Below, piece after piece: positions 56,396-64,000 of a stretch of 64,000 bases of DNA. This DNA is from Robiginitomaculum sp. (lineage in GTDB: Bacteria > Pseudomonadota > Alphaproteobacteria > Caulobacterales > Maricaulaceae), in NCBI GenBank assembly GCA_002733605.1, contig NVWK01000003.1:1-64000 (forward strand). Reading direction: 5' to 3'. The position numbers and the translations under genes are program-made. The notes under the pieces are model-generated. The model ran no database searches. It had not been told where the DNA came from and saw only the letters and a list, made by a program, of their open reading frames with translations. How positions within the stretch are numbered: position 1 is the stretch's first letter; the number at the start of each line of letters is the position of its first letter.

Positions 56396-57835
56396 ATGAG
56401 AACTTTAATATGGATTTTAGGTGCGGGAGTCGTTTTCGGCGTCGGCCTTACTGTGTATTCTTTTGCCAAAACACCAGCAACAATTGCGCAGGCCAAAGCA
56501 AATATGGTGCACGGGGAAGAACTTTACGCCAAAAATTGCGCAGCCTGTCATGGGGCCGATCTTGGTGGCGGTCTGGCGGCAAATTTAGCCGATGATGTCT
56601 GGGTTAATGCCAAAACCGCGTCCGAGATTACGGCTATGATCAAAAACGGAAATGATGATTTGGGCATGCCGGGGTTTGGAGATCAATTATCAGACTCTGA
56701 TATTGCAGACGTGCACATCTTTATAAAAAGTCAGGCCGGGCGACAAAAAGTAACGGCCGCAACCGAGGCAAAATCGGGATCAACATTGGTCGAAACCGAA
56801 GTCTGGATCGACGGCCTTGATGCCCCGTGGGCGCTCGTCTTCACTAGTGCCCATCACGCTTTACTGACAGAAAAATCCAGCGGCGAAATATTTGAAGTTA
56901 TTGACGGAAAAAAAGCCGAGATGCCAGTTTCTGGCGTGCCGAAAGTAAACAGCAAAGGTCAGGGTGGGCTTCTGGACGTGGCGATTGATCCTGATTATGC
57001 CGAAAATGGCTGGATCTATATCAGTTTCTCCCATCAGTTGGAGAACGGCAAAGATTTGAATATGACCAAAGTCGTGCGGGCTCACATCAAACAGGGCAGG
57101 TGGATCGACGAGCAAACATTATTCGAGGCCAAACTAGAGCACTATCTTGGCACCCACCACCATTATGGGAGCCGCATTACATTTGATGAGAGCGGACATA
57201 TGTTCTTCTCGGTCGGGGAACGCGGCAAGAAAGATATGGCACAGGACATCACCCGTCCAAACGGTAAAATTCATCGACTTATGCGCGACGGAAGTGTGCC
57301 CAAAGACAACCCTTTCCTTGAGAATCCAAAGGCTTACCCGTCTATTTTCAGCTATGGACACCGGAATCCGCAAGGCTTGATCTATACGGATGGGCGCCTC
57401 TGGGACACAGAGCACGGACCACGGGGCGGTGATGAGCTAAACCTGATCAAAGCTGGCGCAAATTATGGCTGGCCAGTGATTAGTTATGGCATCAATTATA
57501 GCGGAACCGTGTTGACCCCATACACACATATGGAAGGCATGGAACAACCCGTAAGCCAGTGGACACCGTCGATTGCAGCCTGCGGTCTTGATGTTGTCAG
57601 TGGCGAAATGTTTAAAGACTGGGACGGGTATTTGCTGGCGGGGGCTTTGAAGTTCAAAGAATTACGCTTGATCGCTCTTGAAGACGGGCAATATGTCTCC
57701 GAGCAGATTTTATTGAAAGACAAGGGGCGTGTACGCGATGTGACAACCGGGCCGGACGGGGCAATCTATGTCGTGCTAAATGATCCCGGCCAGATTTTGC
57801 GCCTAACGCCTGGCAGTGGGTATAAGGGCGAATAA
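56396..57835 (+). CDS. cytochrome c-PQQ sugar dehydrogenase fusion
   Basis: This 479-aa protein has an N-terminal membrane/signal segment (4-23) and a class I cytochrome c domain with heme site CAACH (48-52) and a distal Met in DDLGMPGF. A C-terminal glucose/sorbosone dehydrogenase-type beta-propeller follows (GQGGLLDVAIDPDYAENGW, YGHRNPQGL, EHGPRGGDELN). It oxidises an aldose in the periplasm and passes electrons to its own heme. The carbonic anhydrase gene overlaps its stop. Confidence 0.9.
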   Translation: MRTLIWILGAGVVFGVGLTVYSFAKTPATIAQAKANMVHGEELYAKNCAACHGADLGGGLAANLADDVWVNAKTASEITAMIKNGNDDLGMPGFGDQLSDSDIADVHIFIKSQAGRQKVTAATEAKSGSTLVETEVWIDGLDAPWALVFTSAHHALLTEKSSGEIFEVIDGKKAEMPVSGVPKVNSKGQGGLLDVAIDPDYAENGWIYISFSHQLENGKDLNMTKVVRAHIKQGRWIDEQTLFEAKLEHYLGTHHHYGSRITFDESGHMFFSVGERGKKDMAQDITRPNGKIHRLMRDGSVPKDNPFLENPKAYPSIFSYGHRNPQGLIYTDGRLWDTEHGPRGGDELNLIKAGANYGWPVISYGINYSGTVLTPYTHMEGMEQPVSQWTPSIAACGLDVVSGEMFKDWDGYLLAGALKFKELRLIALEDGQYVSEQILLKDKGRVRDVTTGPDGAIYVVLNDPGQILRLTPGSGYKGE

Positions 57836-58515
57836 TGTCTGACAATATACCTGAGAGTACACAAGAAGGGGAAAATGTGCCGGGTTGGAAAAGCGATCTG
57901 ATATCAGGCTACCATAAGTTTCGCGCTGGCGCCTATAAACAGCGAAAAGATGAGTATGCGCGTCTGGGTGCCGATGGACAAAACCCGAAGATCATGATGA
58001 TTGCCTGTGCCGATAGCCGTGTAAATCCGGCCTCCATATTCAATGCCCATCCGGGCGAATTATTCACCTTGCGCAATGTGGCCAATATTGTCCCACCCTA
58101 TGAAGATCAAACTGGGGTGCACGGCGCCAGTGCGACAATAGAATATGCTGTCTTAAGCCTGAAAGTAGAGGCAATTGTGGTGATGGGCCATGAAAGCTGT
58201 GGCGGTATCGAGTGTTATCTGAAGGGCATAGACAAGTTAGATGATACAAGCTTTATTGGAGATTGGATAAAATTACTGGACGCGGCCCACGCCCGTTTAA
58301 GCGACGCACATAAACATCCCTCCGTCGCCCAAAGGGAATTGGAATATGCGGGGGTTTTACAGTCTTTGGACAATTTGATGACATTCCCGTTTGTAGCCAA
58401 GGCGGTCGCGGCCGGCGAGCTTTCACTGCTCGGGTCTTATTTCAGCATCATACGCGGCAAATTACTGTTCGCAGACAAGGCCGGGAAATTTCACGAAGTG
58501 TCAAGCACAGCCTAA
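57835..58515 (+). CDS. beta-class carbonic anhydrase
   Basis: This 226-aa enzyme has zinc ligands in CADSRVNP and in GHESCGGIE (His and Cys). It interconverts CO2 and bicarbonate. The start is formed by TAATG with the dehydrogenase stop, so translation is coupled. It converges with the VOC gene, overlapping by 4 nt. Confidence 0.95.
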   Translation: MSDNIPESTQEGENVPGWKSDLISGYHKFRAGAYKQRKDEYARLGADGQNPKIMMIACADSRVNPASIFNAHPGELFTLRNVANIVPPYEDQTGVHGASATIEYAVLSLKVEAIVVMGHESCGGIECYLKGIDKLDDTSFIGDWIKLLDAAHARLSDAHKHPSVAQRELEYAGVLQSLDNLMTFPFVAKAVAAGELSLLGSYFSIIRGKLLFADKAGKFHEVSSTA

Positions 58516-58949
58516 GTCGCAAAAATTTGATCCATATCTTTGAAGGACTTAAATTCCAGAGCATTGCCGCTTGGATCAAGGAAAAACATTGTGGCTTGTT
58601 CGCCCGTGGCGTCCTTGAAACGGATATAAGGCTCGATAATAAAATCGGTATTTTTGGCTTTCAAATGCGCGGCCAGTGTCTGCCATTTATCCCAGTCCAG
58701 TATCACACCAAAATGTCGTACGGGTACGGTTTTCCCGTCTACGGCGTTTGTGGGTTGGCCTTCGAAGGCCTCGGGTTTTAAGTGGAAAGAGACCTGATGT
58801 CCAAAAAAATTGAAATCAATCCATTTCTCGGCTTCACGGCCACTCTTTAACCCGAACATGTCTTGATAAAACTGACGGGTTTCTTCTTTGTCTTTCATAG
58901 GAAGAGCAAGATGGAATGGGGCCAAATGGGATGGGGAAAGCTTGGTCAT
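58512..58949 (-). CDS. VOC-family (glyoxalase-fold) protein
   Basis: This 145-aa single-domain VOC protein has paired beta-alpha-beta units: FHLALPMKDKEETRQFYQDMFG, and FFLDPSGNALEFKSF near the end. Metal ligands could be His (HLAL), His (HFGV) and Glu (LEFK). A dioxygenase, lyase or resistance role is possible. It lies 12 bp after the GST gene. Confidence 0.88.
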   Translation of the reverse strand: MTKLSPSHLAPFHLALPMKDKEETRQFYQDMFGLKSGREAEKWIDFNFFGHQVSFHLKPEAFEGQPTNAVDGKTVPVRHFGVILDWDKWQTLAAHLKAKNTDFIIEPYIRFKDATGEQATMFFLDPSGNALEFKSFKDMDQIFAT

Positions 58950-58961
58950 GTTGTTCAGTCG

Positions 58962-59594
58962 TTATGATGCAGGCCCGTAATCATAATGGCCGCCCCGTTT
59001 TAGGGCGCGTAAATAGGCAGGGCGTGCCTGCATGCGGTTCACAAAATCAATACAGGCATCATAGCCAAGTAATCGTCCATGCTTTTTTGCGGCCTCAAGC
59101 GGGAAAACCATTTGAATGTCCGCGCCGCTCAATTCATCCCCGGTAAAATAAGTATGCCCCGTCAGATGATACTCCATATAATCAAAATGAGCTTTCAATT
59201 CCTGATGAATGATCGGCAATATCGGTGCGGCCGCATCCCCTAAATAGGACGTATAGAGCAGAAGTAGTTGTGGCAACATGGCCGAGCCTTCGCCGTAATG
59301 CAGGAAATGTATATAATTGTCATACGCGTCCGACCCTGCGGGCGGAATGAGACGTCCACTGCCATGTTCACGAATGATATATTCTATAATTGCGCCCGTT
59401 TCAGCGATAACCTTGTCTCTGAACGTAACCACAGGGGAACGGCCAAGCGGATGTACCAATTTCAAAGACGAGGGCGCCCGCCCAGTTTTTGGATCCCGCT
59501 TATAATGCTTGATCTCGTACTCAAGGCCTAATTCTTCGAGCAACCACAAAACACGTTGCGAGCGAGAGTTATTCAAATGGTGAACTGTTATCAT
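58962..59594 (-). CDS. glutathione S-transferase
   Basis: This 210-aa protein has a thioredoxin-fold N-terminus (ITVHHLNNSRSQRVLWLLEELGL) whose Ser next to Arg could activate glutathione, and an all-helical C-terminal domain (YFTGDELSGADIQMVFPLE). It belongs to the small cytosolic GST family. It is cotranscribed with the VOC gene, suggesting detoxification. Confidence 0.92.
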   Translation of the reverse strand: MITVHHLNNSRSQRVLWLLEELGLEYEIKHYKRDPKTGRAPSSLKLVHPLGRSPVVTFRDKVIAETGAIIEYIIREHGSGRLIPPAGSDAYDNYIHFLHYGEGSAMLPQLLLLYTSYLGDAAAPILPIIHQELKAHFDYMEYHLTGHTYFTGDELSGADIQMVFPLEAAKKHGRLLGYDACIDFVNRMQARPAYLRALKRGGHYDYGPAS

Positions 59595-59645
59595 CGGATG
59601 AATATCCGCTTCAAAATCAATTTAGGCAAGCATTTTCTGGTGCGC

Positions 59646-60185
59646 TTAGCCCGAGATTCTTTTCGCCCTGTCCCCGGCCATGAACACCAAAGATTTAAGT
59701 TCGCCGCCAAGGGTCACATTCACCAAGTTCGTCTGATCCCGGTAAATGTCAAGCAACAGGGTGTTCTCGACAAGCAATTCTTGCGGCACTTCGCTTAGGG
59801 CAACTTCTTGATACACATAGGCGTGACCGCTCATGATTTCAGCGCCGACAATCGTCAGCGCAATGGGGTTTTTATTGAAGTCGAAGAGTTTGAAATGATC
59901 TTGCGCATACAGGGCAAGTTGGGCGCGTGCACGCAAAGACGTCAAATCCGGCTGGCTGAGTTTGCCAAGTCGGCTTAAGGCCTGCTCTGCATCATGTAGG
60001 TGCAGTATATGGGTGATTTCGAGCAGGTTTGTGTTCGCATTCCACTCCACAGTCGTGATGACTTTCTTTTGCCGATGCGCGAAGGCCTGCACAGGCAAAA
60101 CAGCGACGGCAGCCCCAAAAAGGGCCGCCGTCAATAATGTTCTACGTCCAAAACCGGACGCCGGATCAGCAGGAAAAGCCCGCAT
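59646..60185 (-). CDS. exported DUF6702-like protein
   Basis: This 179-aa protein has a twin-arginine-like start (GRRTLLTAALFGAAVAVL) and then an all-beta domain with HILHLHDAEQAL. From memory, similar short proteins called DUF6702 lie beside M1 peptidases. It follows the M1 gene by 35 bp. Its function is unknown. Confidence 0.7.
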   Translation of the reverse strand: MRAFPADPASGFGRRTLLTAALFGAAVAVLPVQAFAHRQKKVITTVEWNANTNLLEITHILHLHDAEQALSRLGKLSQPDLTSLRARAQLALYAQDHFKLFDFNKNPIALTIVGAEIMSGHAYVYQEVALSEVPQELLVENTLLLDIYRDQTNLVNVTLGGELKSLVFMAGDRAKRISG

Positions 60186-60220
60186 ATTCTATTTCCTTAT
60201 CCGCTTTGGGCTGAAAGCCA

Positions 60221-62734
60221 TTATGGTTCTACAGTTGTTTCGGTTGGCTCTTTTGCTGGCTCAAGAGGCACGTCCGTAGCGCCTTCATCACCTTCTTCTT
60301 TATCGTCACTTTTAAGCTCAACCAGCATATCCGCCATCAGGTTTTTAGACGTACGTTTCCCTTTATAAATCTCCAGCCGGGACTGGAAGATTTTTGCCGG
60401 AAAGCTGTTATTGGCAAAATTCGCATCCGCAATTTGATGTAAATTGTCAATATCAATAGAGGTGATCTGTTTGTCACGCACCAAAAGCTTGGTGACAAAT
60501 CCTGTACTGCGTCTCCAGATTTCGGCAGGGATCATCATGTCTTCGCTCGTACCATCAGCGTAATGGAGTGTAAGGGGAAGCGGGCTGACAAGGCCGCCAA
60601 CATTTTCAAAGTCGACAAAGTATATGTGCTGACCTTCACCCAACGCACGATCATAGGCTGTGCGTTCCCAAGCTTTTAAGCCTTCAAGGAACTCTTGATG
60701 CTTGTTACGGTCTTTATTGGTGATCGTGTATTTGTCATTTTCATTATACAGATCATTGATGGATTCAATACGTTCCACACGTGTCGTGCGTCCCTCGGCC
60801 CGGTTACGGATTTGGGTGATGCTTTCGGGATGATCACGCCAGTATTCGTCACGGTCCTTATCAAGTTCCATGTCTGGATTTTGGGTCGAAATTGTATACT
60901 CGCGAATATCGTTGATCGCCATATCCACATAATCCGTTCCGAAATACCAGCCCCGGAAAAACCAGTCCAGATCAACGCCGGACGCATCTTCCATAGTGCG
61001 GAAGAAATCAGACGGTGTTGGCCGCTTGAATTTCCAGCGCGTAGCATATTCCTTAAAGGCATGATCAAACAATTCGCGGCCCATCACGGTTTCGCGCAGT
61101 ACGATCAGCGAGGAGGCCGGTTTTGAATAGGCATTCGGGCCAAATTTCAAAATGGAATCCGATTGGGTCATGATTGGCACCTGACCGGAACTTTTCATGT
61201 AATTGGTAATCGTATCCAGCGGGTTCGCTGATCCACCCAATATGTTGAACTCTTCCTGCCAGTCATATTCGGCCAGATATTCAACAAAGCTGTTCAAGCC
61301 TTCGTCCATCCATGTCCATTGACGTTCGTCAGAGTTGACAATCATCGGGAAATAATTGTGCCCGACTTCATGAATAATCACCCCGATCAAAGAATGCTTG
61401 ATACTACGTGAATACGTAACTTCACCGGTTTCCTCGTCTGTTGACGGACGGTAGCCGTTAAAGCTGATCATCGGGTATTCCATACCGCCACGTTCCCACG
61501 TGTTGACAGATTGTGCAGTCGGGTAGGGGTAATCAAAGGTGAAACGGGAATAGGAATCCATCGTATGGACAACCGCCTGGGTCGAGTATTTTGACCAGAT
61601 AGGCTCGGCTTCGTTTGGATAGAACGACATGGCCGTCACGATTGGCATCTCGGTGCTGTCTTGCTCGTGTAACATGGCGTCCCAGATAAATTTACGAGAG
61701 CTTGCAAAGGCAAAATCACGTACATTTTTAGCTTTATAATGCCATGTTTTCATACCACTGGCTTTGCTCTTTTCATTTTCGAGCGCTTCCTCGGGGGTCA
61801 CGATGAACACTGTTTCTTTAGCCGTTGTACTTGCAACTCTACGGCGCTGTTCAGCGCTGAGGACTTGGCGAGAATTTTGTAAAGCGCCGGTTGAAGAGAC
61901 AATATGATCGGACGGCACCGTAATGCTCACATCATAATCGCCAAATTCGAGGGTGAACTCGCCGCGTCCAAGAAACTGCTTGTGCTGCCAACCGGTGTAA
62001 TCGGTATAGGCGGCCATACGCGGGAACCACTGGGCCAGAAAATAAATATAGGTGTCATTTTCAGGGAAATGCTCATATCCACCCCGGCCACCAATGGCGG
62101 CTTCGTCGATAATGTTAAACTTCCAGTCAATGCTGAAGACTGTTTTCGCACCGCTTGCTAAAGGACGCGGCAAATCAATACGCATCATTGTGTCGTTGAT
62201 AACATAATGTAGCGCGCCGCCACGGGCATCTTTCACAGCCAAAATTTGGTGGCCATGTTCCACATCCGCCAAAGCCTGAATACGGCGCAGGGCATTGTAG
62301 CTGATGGAATCACCGCTGCCAGAGCGGTCACGACGTGTGCCTGCTGTTGATGCAGTTTCGCTGAGCCGTGCCGTGCTGCCATCTTTAAACCGGTTTTGAT
62401 CGAGCTGCACCCAGAGGTAATTCAGCTTGTCCGGTGAGTTGTTGAAATAGGTGATGGTCTCGGAAGCGTTGATTTGTTTTTTATCTTCGTCCAGTTCAAC
62501 TTTGATTTTGTAATCGGCCCGTTGTTGCCAATAAGAGGCGCCCGGGGCGCCGGCAGCGTTGCGGTAAACATTTGGCGTCGGTAAAACCGTACCGAGCTGG
62601 CGGAATTTTGCCGCCTGATCTTTTTTACTCCCCGCCGGGCCATCCGCAAAAGCTTGATGTCCTAATGACAGTGCTAGTGCGGCCACAATTGTCGCATATG
62701 CGCCATATCTGATGGTTTTAAAAACTGTGCTCAT
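60221..62734 (-). CDS. exported M1-family metallopeptidase
   Basis: This 837-aa protein has a signal peptide (to HQAFA), an N-terminal beta-saddle and a gluzincin catalytic site HEVGHNYFP with the third ligand in WMDEGLNSFVEYLAEY. The GAMEN-like motif reads GGMEYP. A long beta-type region follows, then an acidic tail (KEEGDEGATDVPLEP). It probably cleaves peptides in the periplasm or at the cell surface. It is the first gene of the operon with the DUF6702-like gene. Confidence 0.93.
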   Translation of the reverse strand: MSTVFKTIRYGAYATIVAALALSLGHQAFADGPAGSKKDQAAKFRQLGTVLPTPNVYRNAAGAPGASYWQQRADYKIKVELDEDKKQINASETITYFNNSPDKLNYLWVQLDQNRFKDGSTARLSETASTAGTRRDRSGSGDSISYNALRRIQALADVEHGHQILAVKDARGGALHYVINDTMMRIDLPRPLASGAKTVFSIDWKFNIIDEAAIGGRGGYEHFPENDTYIYFLAQWFPRMAAYTDYTGWQHKQFLGRGEFTLEFGDYDVSITVPSDHIVSSTGALQNSRQVLSAEQRRRVASTTAKETVFIVTPEEALENEKSKASGMKTWHYKAKNVRDFAFASSRKFIWDAMLHEQDSTEMPIVTAMSFYPNEAEPIWSKYSTQAVVHTMDSYSRFTFDYPYPTAQSVNTWERGGMEYPMISFNGYRPSTDEETGEVTYSRSIKHSLIGVIIHEVGHNYFPMIVNSDERQWTWMDEGLNSFVEYLAEYDWQEEFNILGGSANPLDTITNYMKSSGQVPIMTQSDSILKFGPNAYSKPASSLIVLRETVMGRELFDHAFKEYATRWKFKRPTPSDFFRTMEDASGVDLDWFFRGWYFGTDYVDMAINDIREYTISTQNPDMELDKDRDEYWRDHPESITQIRNRAEGRTTRVERIESINDLYNENDKYTITNKDRNKHQEFLEGLKAWERTAYDRALGEGQHIYFVDFENVGGLVSPLPLTLHYADGTSEDMMIPAEIWRRSTGFVTKLLVRDKQITSIDIDNLHQIADANFANNSFPAKIFQSRLEIYKGKRTSKNLMADMLVELKSDDKEEGDEGATDVPLEPAKEPTETTVEP

Positions 62735-62872
62735 GTAAATCCCCTATATATTTTGGACACGCAAACTTGGTAACCGCCCGTTGTTACAAACGTTGTGACA
62801 TAATAGTAATAATGGGAATATCATATTCGTGCGCGATTACATTAAAATTTTGTATATTTGAGAAATATAGTT

Positions 62873-63691
62873 TCAATATCCACGGTCATTTGCGCGTTCA
62901 TGGGTTAAAAGACCCGGTCCGCATCCGATTTTCCATCCAGATTGCGTCCAGAATTTTGAATTATTTAACTCGATTTCTATGAGTTTAAAACCATTTGCAC
63001 CCCGACGAAACGGAACCGGCTTACAATAGGGCAGCACTGTATTTAAGAAGAAGTCGCGTCTTACAATGATGCTTTGGTTTGTCCAGGACATGGTCTGTGC
63101 ATCGACGAGAAAAAAACCATCACCGGCATCTGTAATATATTTCGGGAATTTCTCAGCCGGGTTTGCTTCCACATACACCGCGTTCCCACACAATCGTTTC
63201 GCTTTTGCGCGGCGAAAGAAGCGTTTTAATTTGGCCGACCCCGTGTCGGGTGTAGGAAAATAGCGTAGATATTTGTTATATATATTAAATTTTTCGCCAA
63301 AATACTTTCTGTGGCGCATTCGCACCATGCAGACATCGTCTTGATCAAGCAACTCAAGCGCTTTGCCGATTTGGCGATCGGCTTCTGCACGTGGCTCAAT
63401 TAAGGGGCAATCATTTTCGGTGAAGAAAATAAACTCGGTCTCCAAACGGTTCGCGATCTCTTCCATACCCGAAAGAATGCCCAAGTTCTGCGGGTCTGTT
63501 TCTATGCGGTACGGATATTGGGCTGCAACCGCGCTTGTGTCTTCGTCGGGGTCGGGCAGGAAAATGACGGCGTCATCAAACAGGTCGAAAAAATCGGCGT
63601 CTCCATAGGATTTTAACGCTGTCCTCAAGGAGGCCGCGCCGCGCCAGCTGAGCGTGCCGAGACCGAGTGTGCCTTGGGGATATTTACTCAC
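62873..63691 (-). CDS. GT-A-like glycosyltransferase
   Basis: This 273-aa frame is read from the GTG at 63691, which shares GTGA with the upstream stop and has GAGG before it. The fold reads like a GT-A enzyme: TLSWRGAASLRTALKSY, then FIFFTENDCPLIEP with an END in place of DxD. The acceptor is unknown. It is coupled to the next gene upstream, probably for surface polysaccharide or lipopolysaccharide decoration. Confidence 0.7.
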   Translation of the reverse strand: MSKYPQGTLGLGTLSWRGAASLRTALKSYGDADFFDLFDDAVIFLPDPDEDTSAVAAQYPYRIETDPQNLGILSGMEEIANRLETEFIFFTENDCPLIEPRAEADRQIGKALELLDQDDVCMVRMRHRKYFGEKFNIYNKYLRYFPTPDTGSAKLKRFFRRAKAKRLCGNAVYVEANPAEKFPKYITDAGDGFFLVDAQTMSWTNQSIIVRRDFFLNTVLPYCKPVPFRRGANGFKLIEIELNNSKFWTQSGWKIGCGPGLLTHERANDRGY

Positions 63692-64000
63692 CAATGTTCC
63701 TCAATCCACGGGGTTGGGCGGACATGTTTATAGCTCTTTTTAATCCAGTGCTTAACCGGCCATTTCCCGACGGCGGCCTCGTCCTGATCCGGCTTGCCGG
63801 TAAAGGCTACAATGCGGGTTTGGGGTGGAAGTTTGGGACTGACAAAGAAATTGAAAGGCCATTTTGGTAATAAATTATGTTTGAAGCTGACGCACCAGTC
63901 TTGAGGCCAAAACACCATATCTTCAATCTCGCGCGAGATATAAAGCTGCTCAATCCGGTAGCTGTCCAAAACGGACTTGGGATCATCCTGAATACGATCG
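63688..64000 (-). CDS. C-terminal part of a glycosyltransferase-like protein, cut by the window
   Basis: The reading frame stays open to the window edge, so the N-terminus lies outside. The visible ~103 residues (FWPQDWCVSFKHNLLPKWP, then TRIVAFTGKPDQDEA) match the end of alphaproteobacterial sugar-transferase-like proteins that keep a WCVSFK...FHG-type motif. It overlaps the next gene by 4 nt. Confidence 0.7.
   Translation of the reverse strand, partial: DRIQDDPKSVLDSYRIEQLYISREIEDMVFWPQDWCVSFKHNLLPKWPFNFFVSPKLPPQTRIVAFTGKPDQDEAAVGKWPVKHWIKKSYKHVRPTPWIEEHW

Overview
The window is a stretch of an alphaproteobacterial chromosome of moderate GC. It resembles marine Maricaulales/Hyphomonadaceae-type bacteria; that placement is inferred from gene content (valine catabolism cluster, many exported S9/M1/M28 peptidases, a GH10 xylanase, a gspC-M type II secretion operon, an ECF sigma/membrane-protein pair) and was not tested by alignment. 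An 18-kb, visibly more AT-rich mobile element is inserted at its left end.

1-18.5 kb: the window opens with the 3' part of a 5S rRNA gene and an initiator tRNA-fMet. An integrative mobilizable element sits in the tRNA 3' end, bounded by 75-bp direct repeats (346-420 and 18451-18525, 68/75 identical). Each repeat holds two copies of a 15-bp core spaced 60 bp apart. The original terminator of the rRNA/tRNA operon now lies 18 kb away at 18540-18569. The element encodes a large serine recombinase, MobC, a relaxase and a VirD4-type coupling protein, but no type IV secretion channel and no replication protein, so it probably depends on a helper element. Its cargo is an ArdA anti-restriction protein, a Fic protein with an AbiEi-like N-terminus beside a glycine-rich membrane protein carrying a nuclease-like E-D-QxK signature, and a four-gene cassette at 3.9-8.6 kb. 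That cassette encodes a two-TM GrpE-like protein, a lidless Hsp70, a TM-TerB-J-like protein whose HPD tripeptide is replaced by NGR, and a soluble M48 metalloprotease. It is the best candidate in the window for an undescribed system: a membrane-anchored mini chaperone machine coupled to a protease.

18.7-26.5 kb: exported S9 peptidase, GH10 xylanase lipoprotein with a LacI-type xyl-box operator, PlpD-like patatin autotransporter, ECF sigma factor with a DUF6768-like membrane partner (behind a near-consensus Crp site), and a LysR regulator.

26.7-32.8 kb: valine degradation operon (mmsA, isobutyryl-CoA dehydrogenase, 3-hydroxyisobutyryl-CoA hydrolase, mmsB) divergent from the LysR gene, followed by an aldehyde dehydrogenase. 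32.8-43.3 kb: gspCDEFGHIJKLM plus a terminal small lipoprotein that could serve as secretin pilot or accessory protein. 43.4-50.4 kb: acetolactate synthase-like enzyme with an aldehyde dehydrogenase, then (minus strand) a fused alpha-beta branched-chain 2-oxoacid dehydrogenase E1, a FabD-like acyltransferase and a GNAT acetyltransferase. 50.5-64 kb: exported WD40-like/amidohydrolase protein, a sterol-desaturase remnant, M28 peptidase, fatty acid desaturase, cytochrome c-PQQ sugar dehydrogenase with beta-carbonic anhydrase, VOC protein, GST, DUF6702-like protein with M1 peptidase, and two glycosyltransferase-like genes, the last cut by the window edge.
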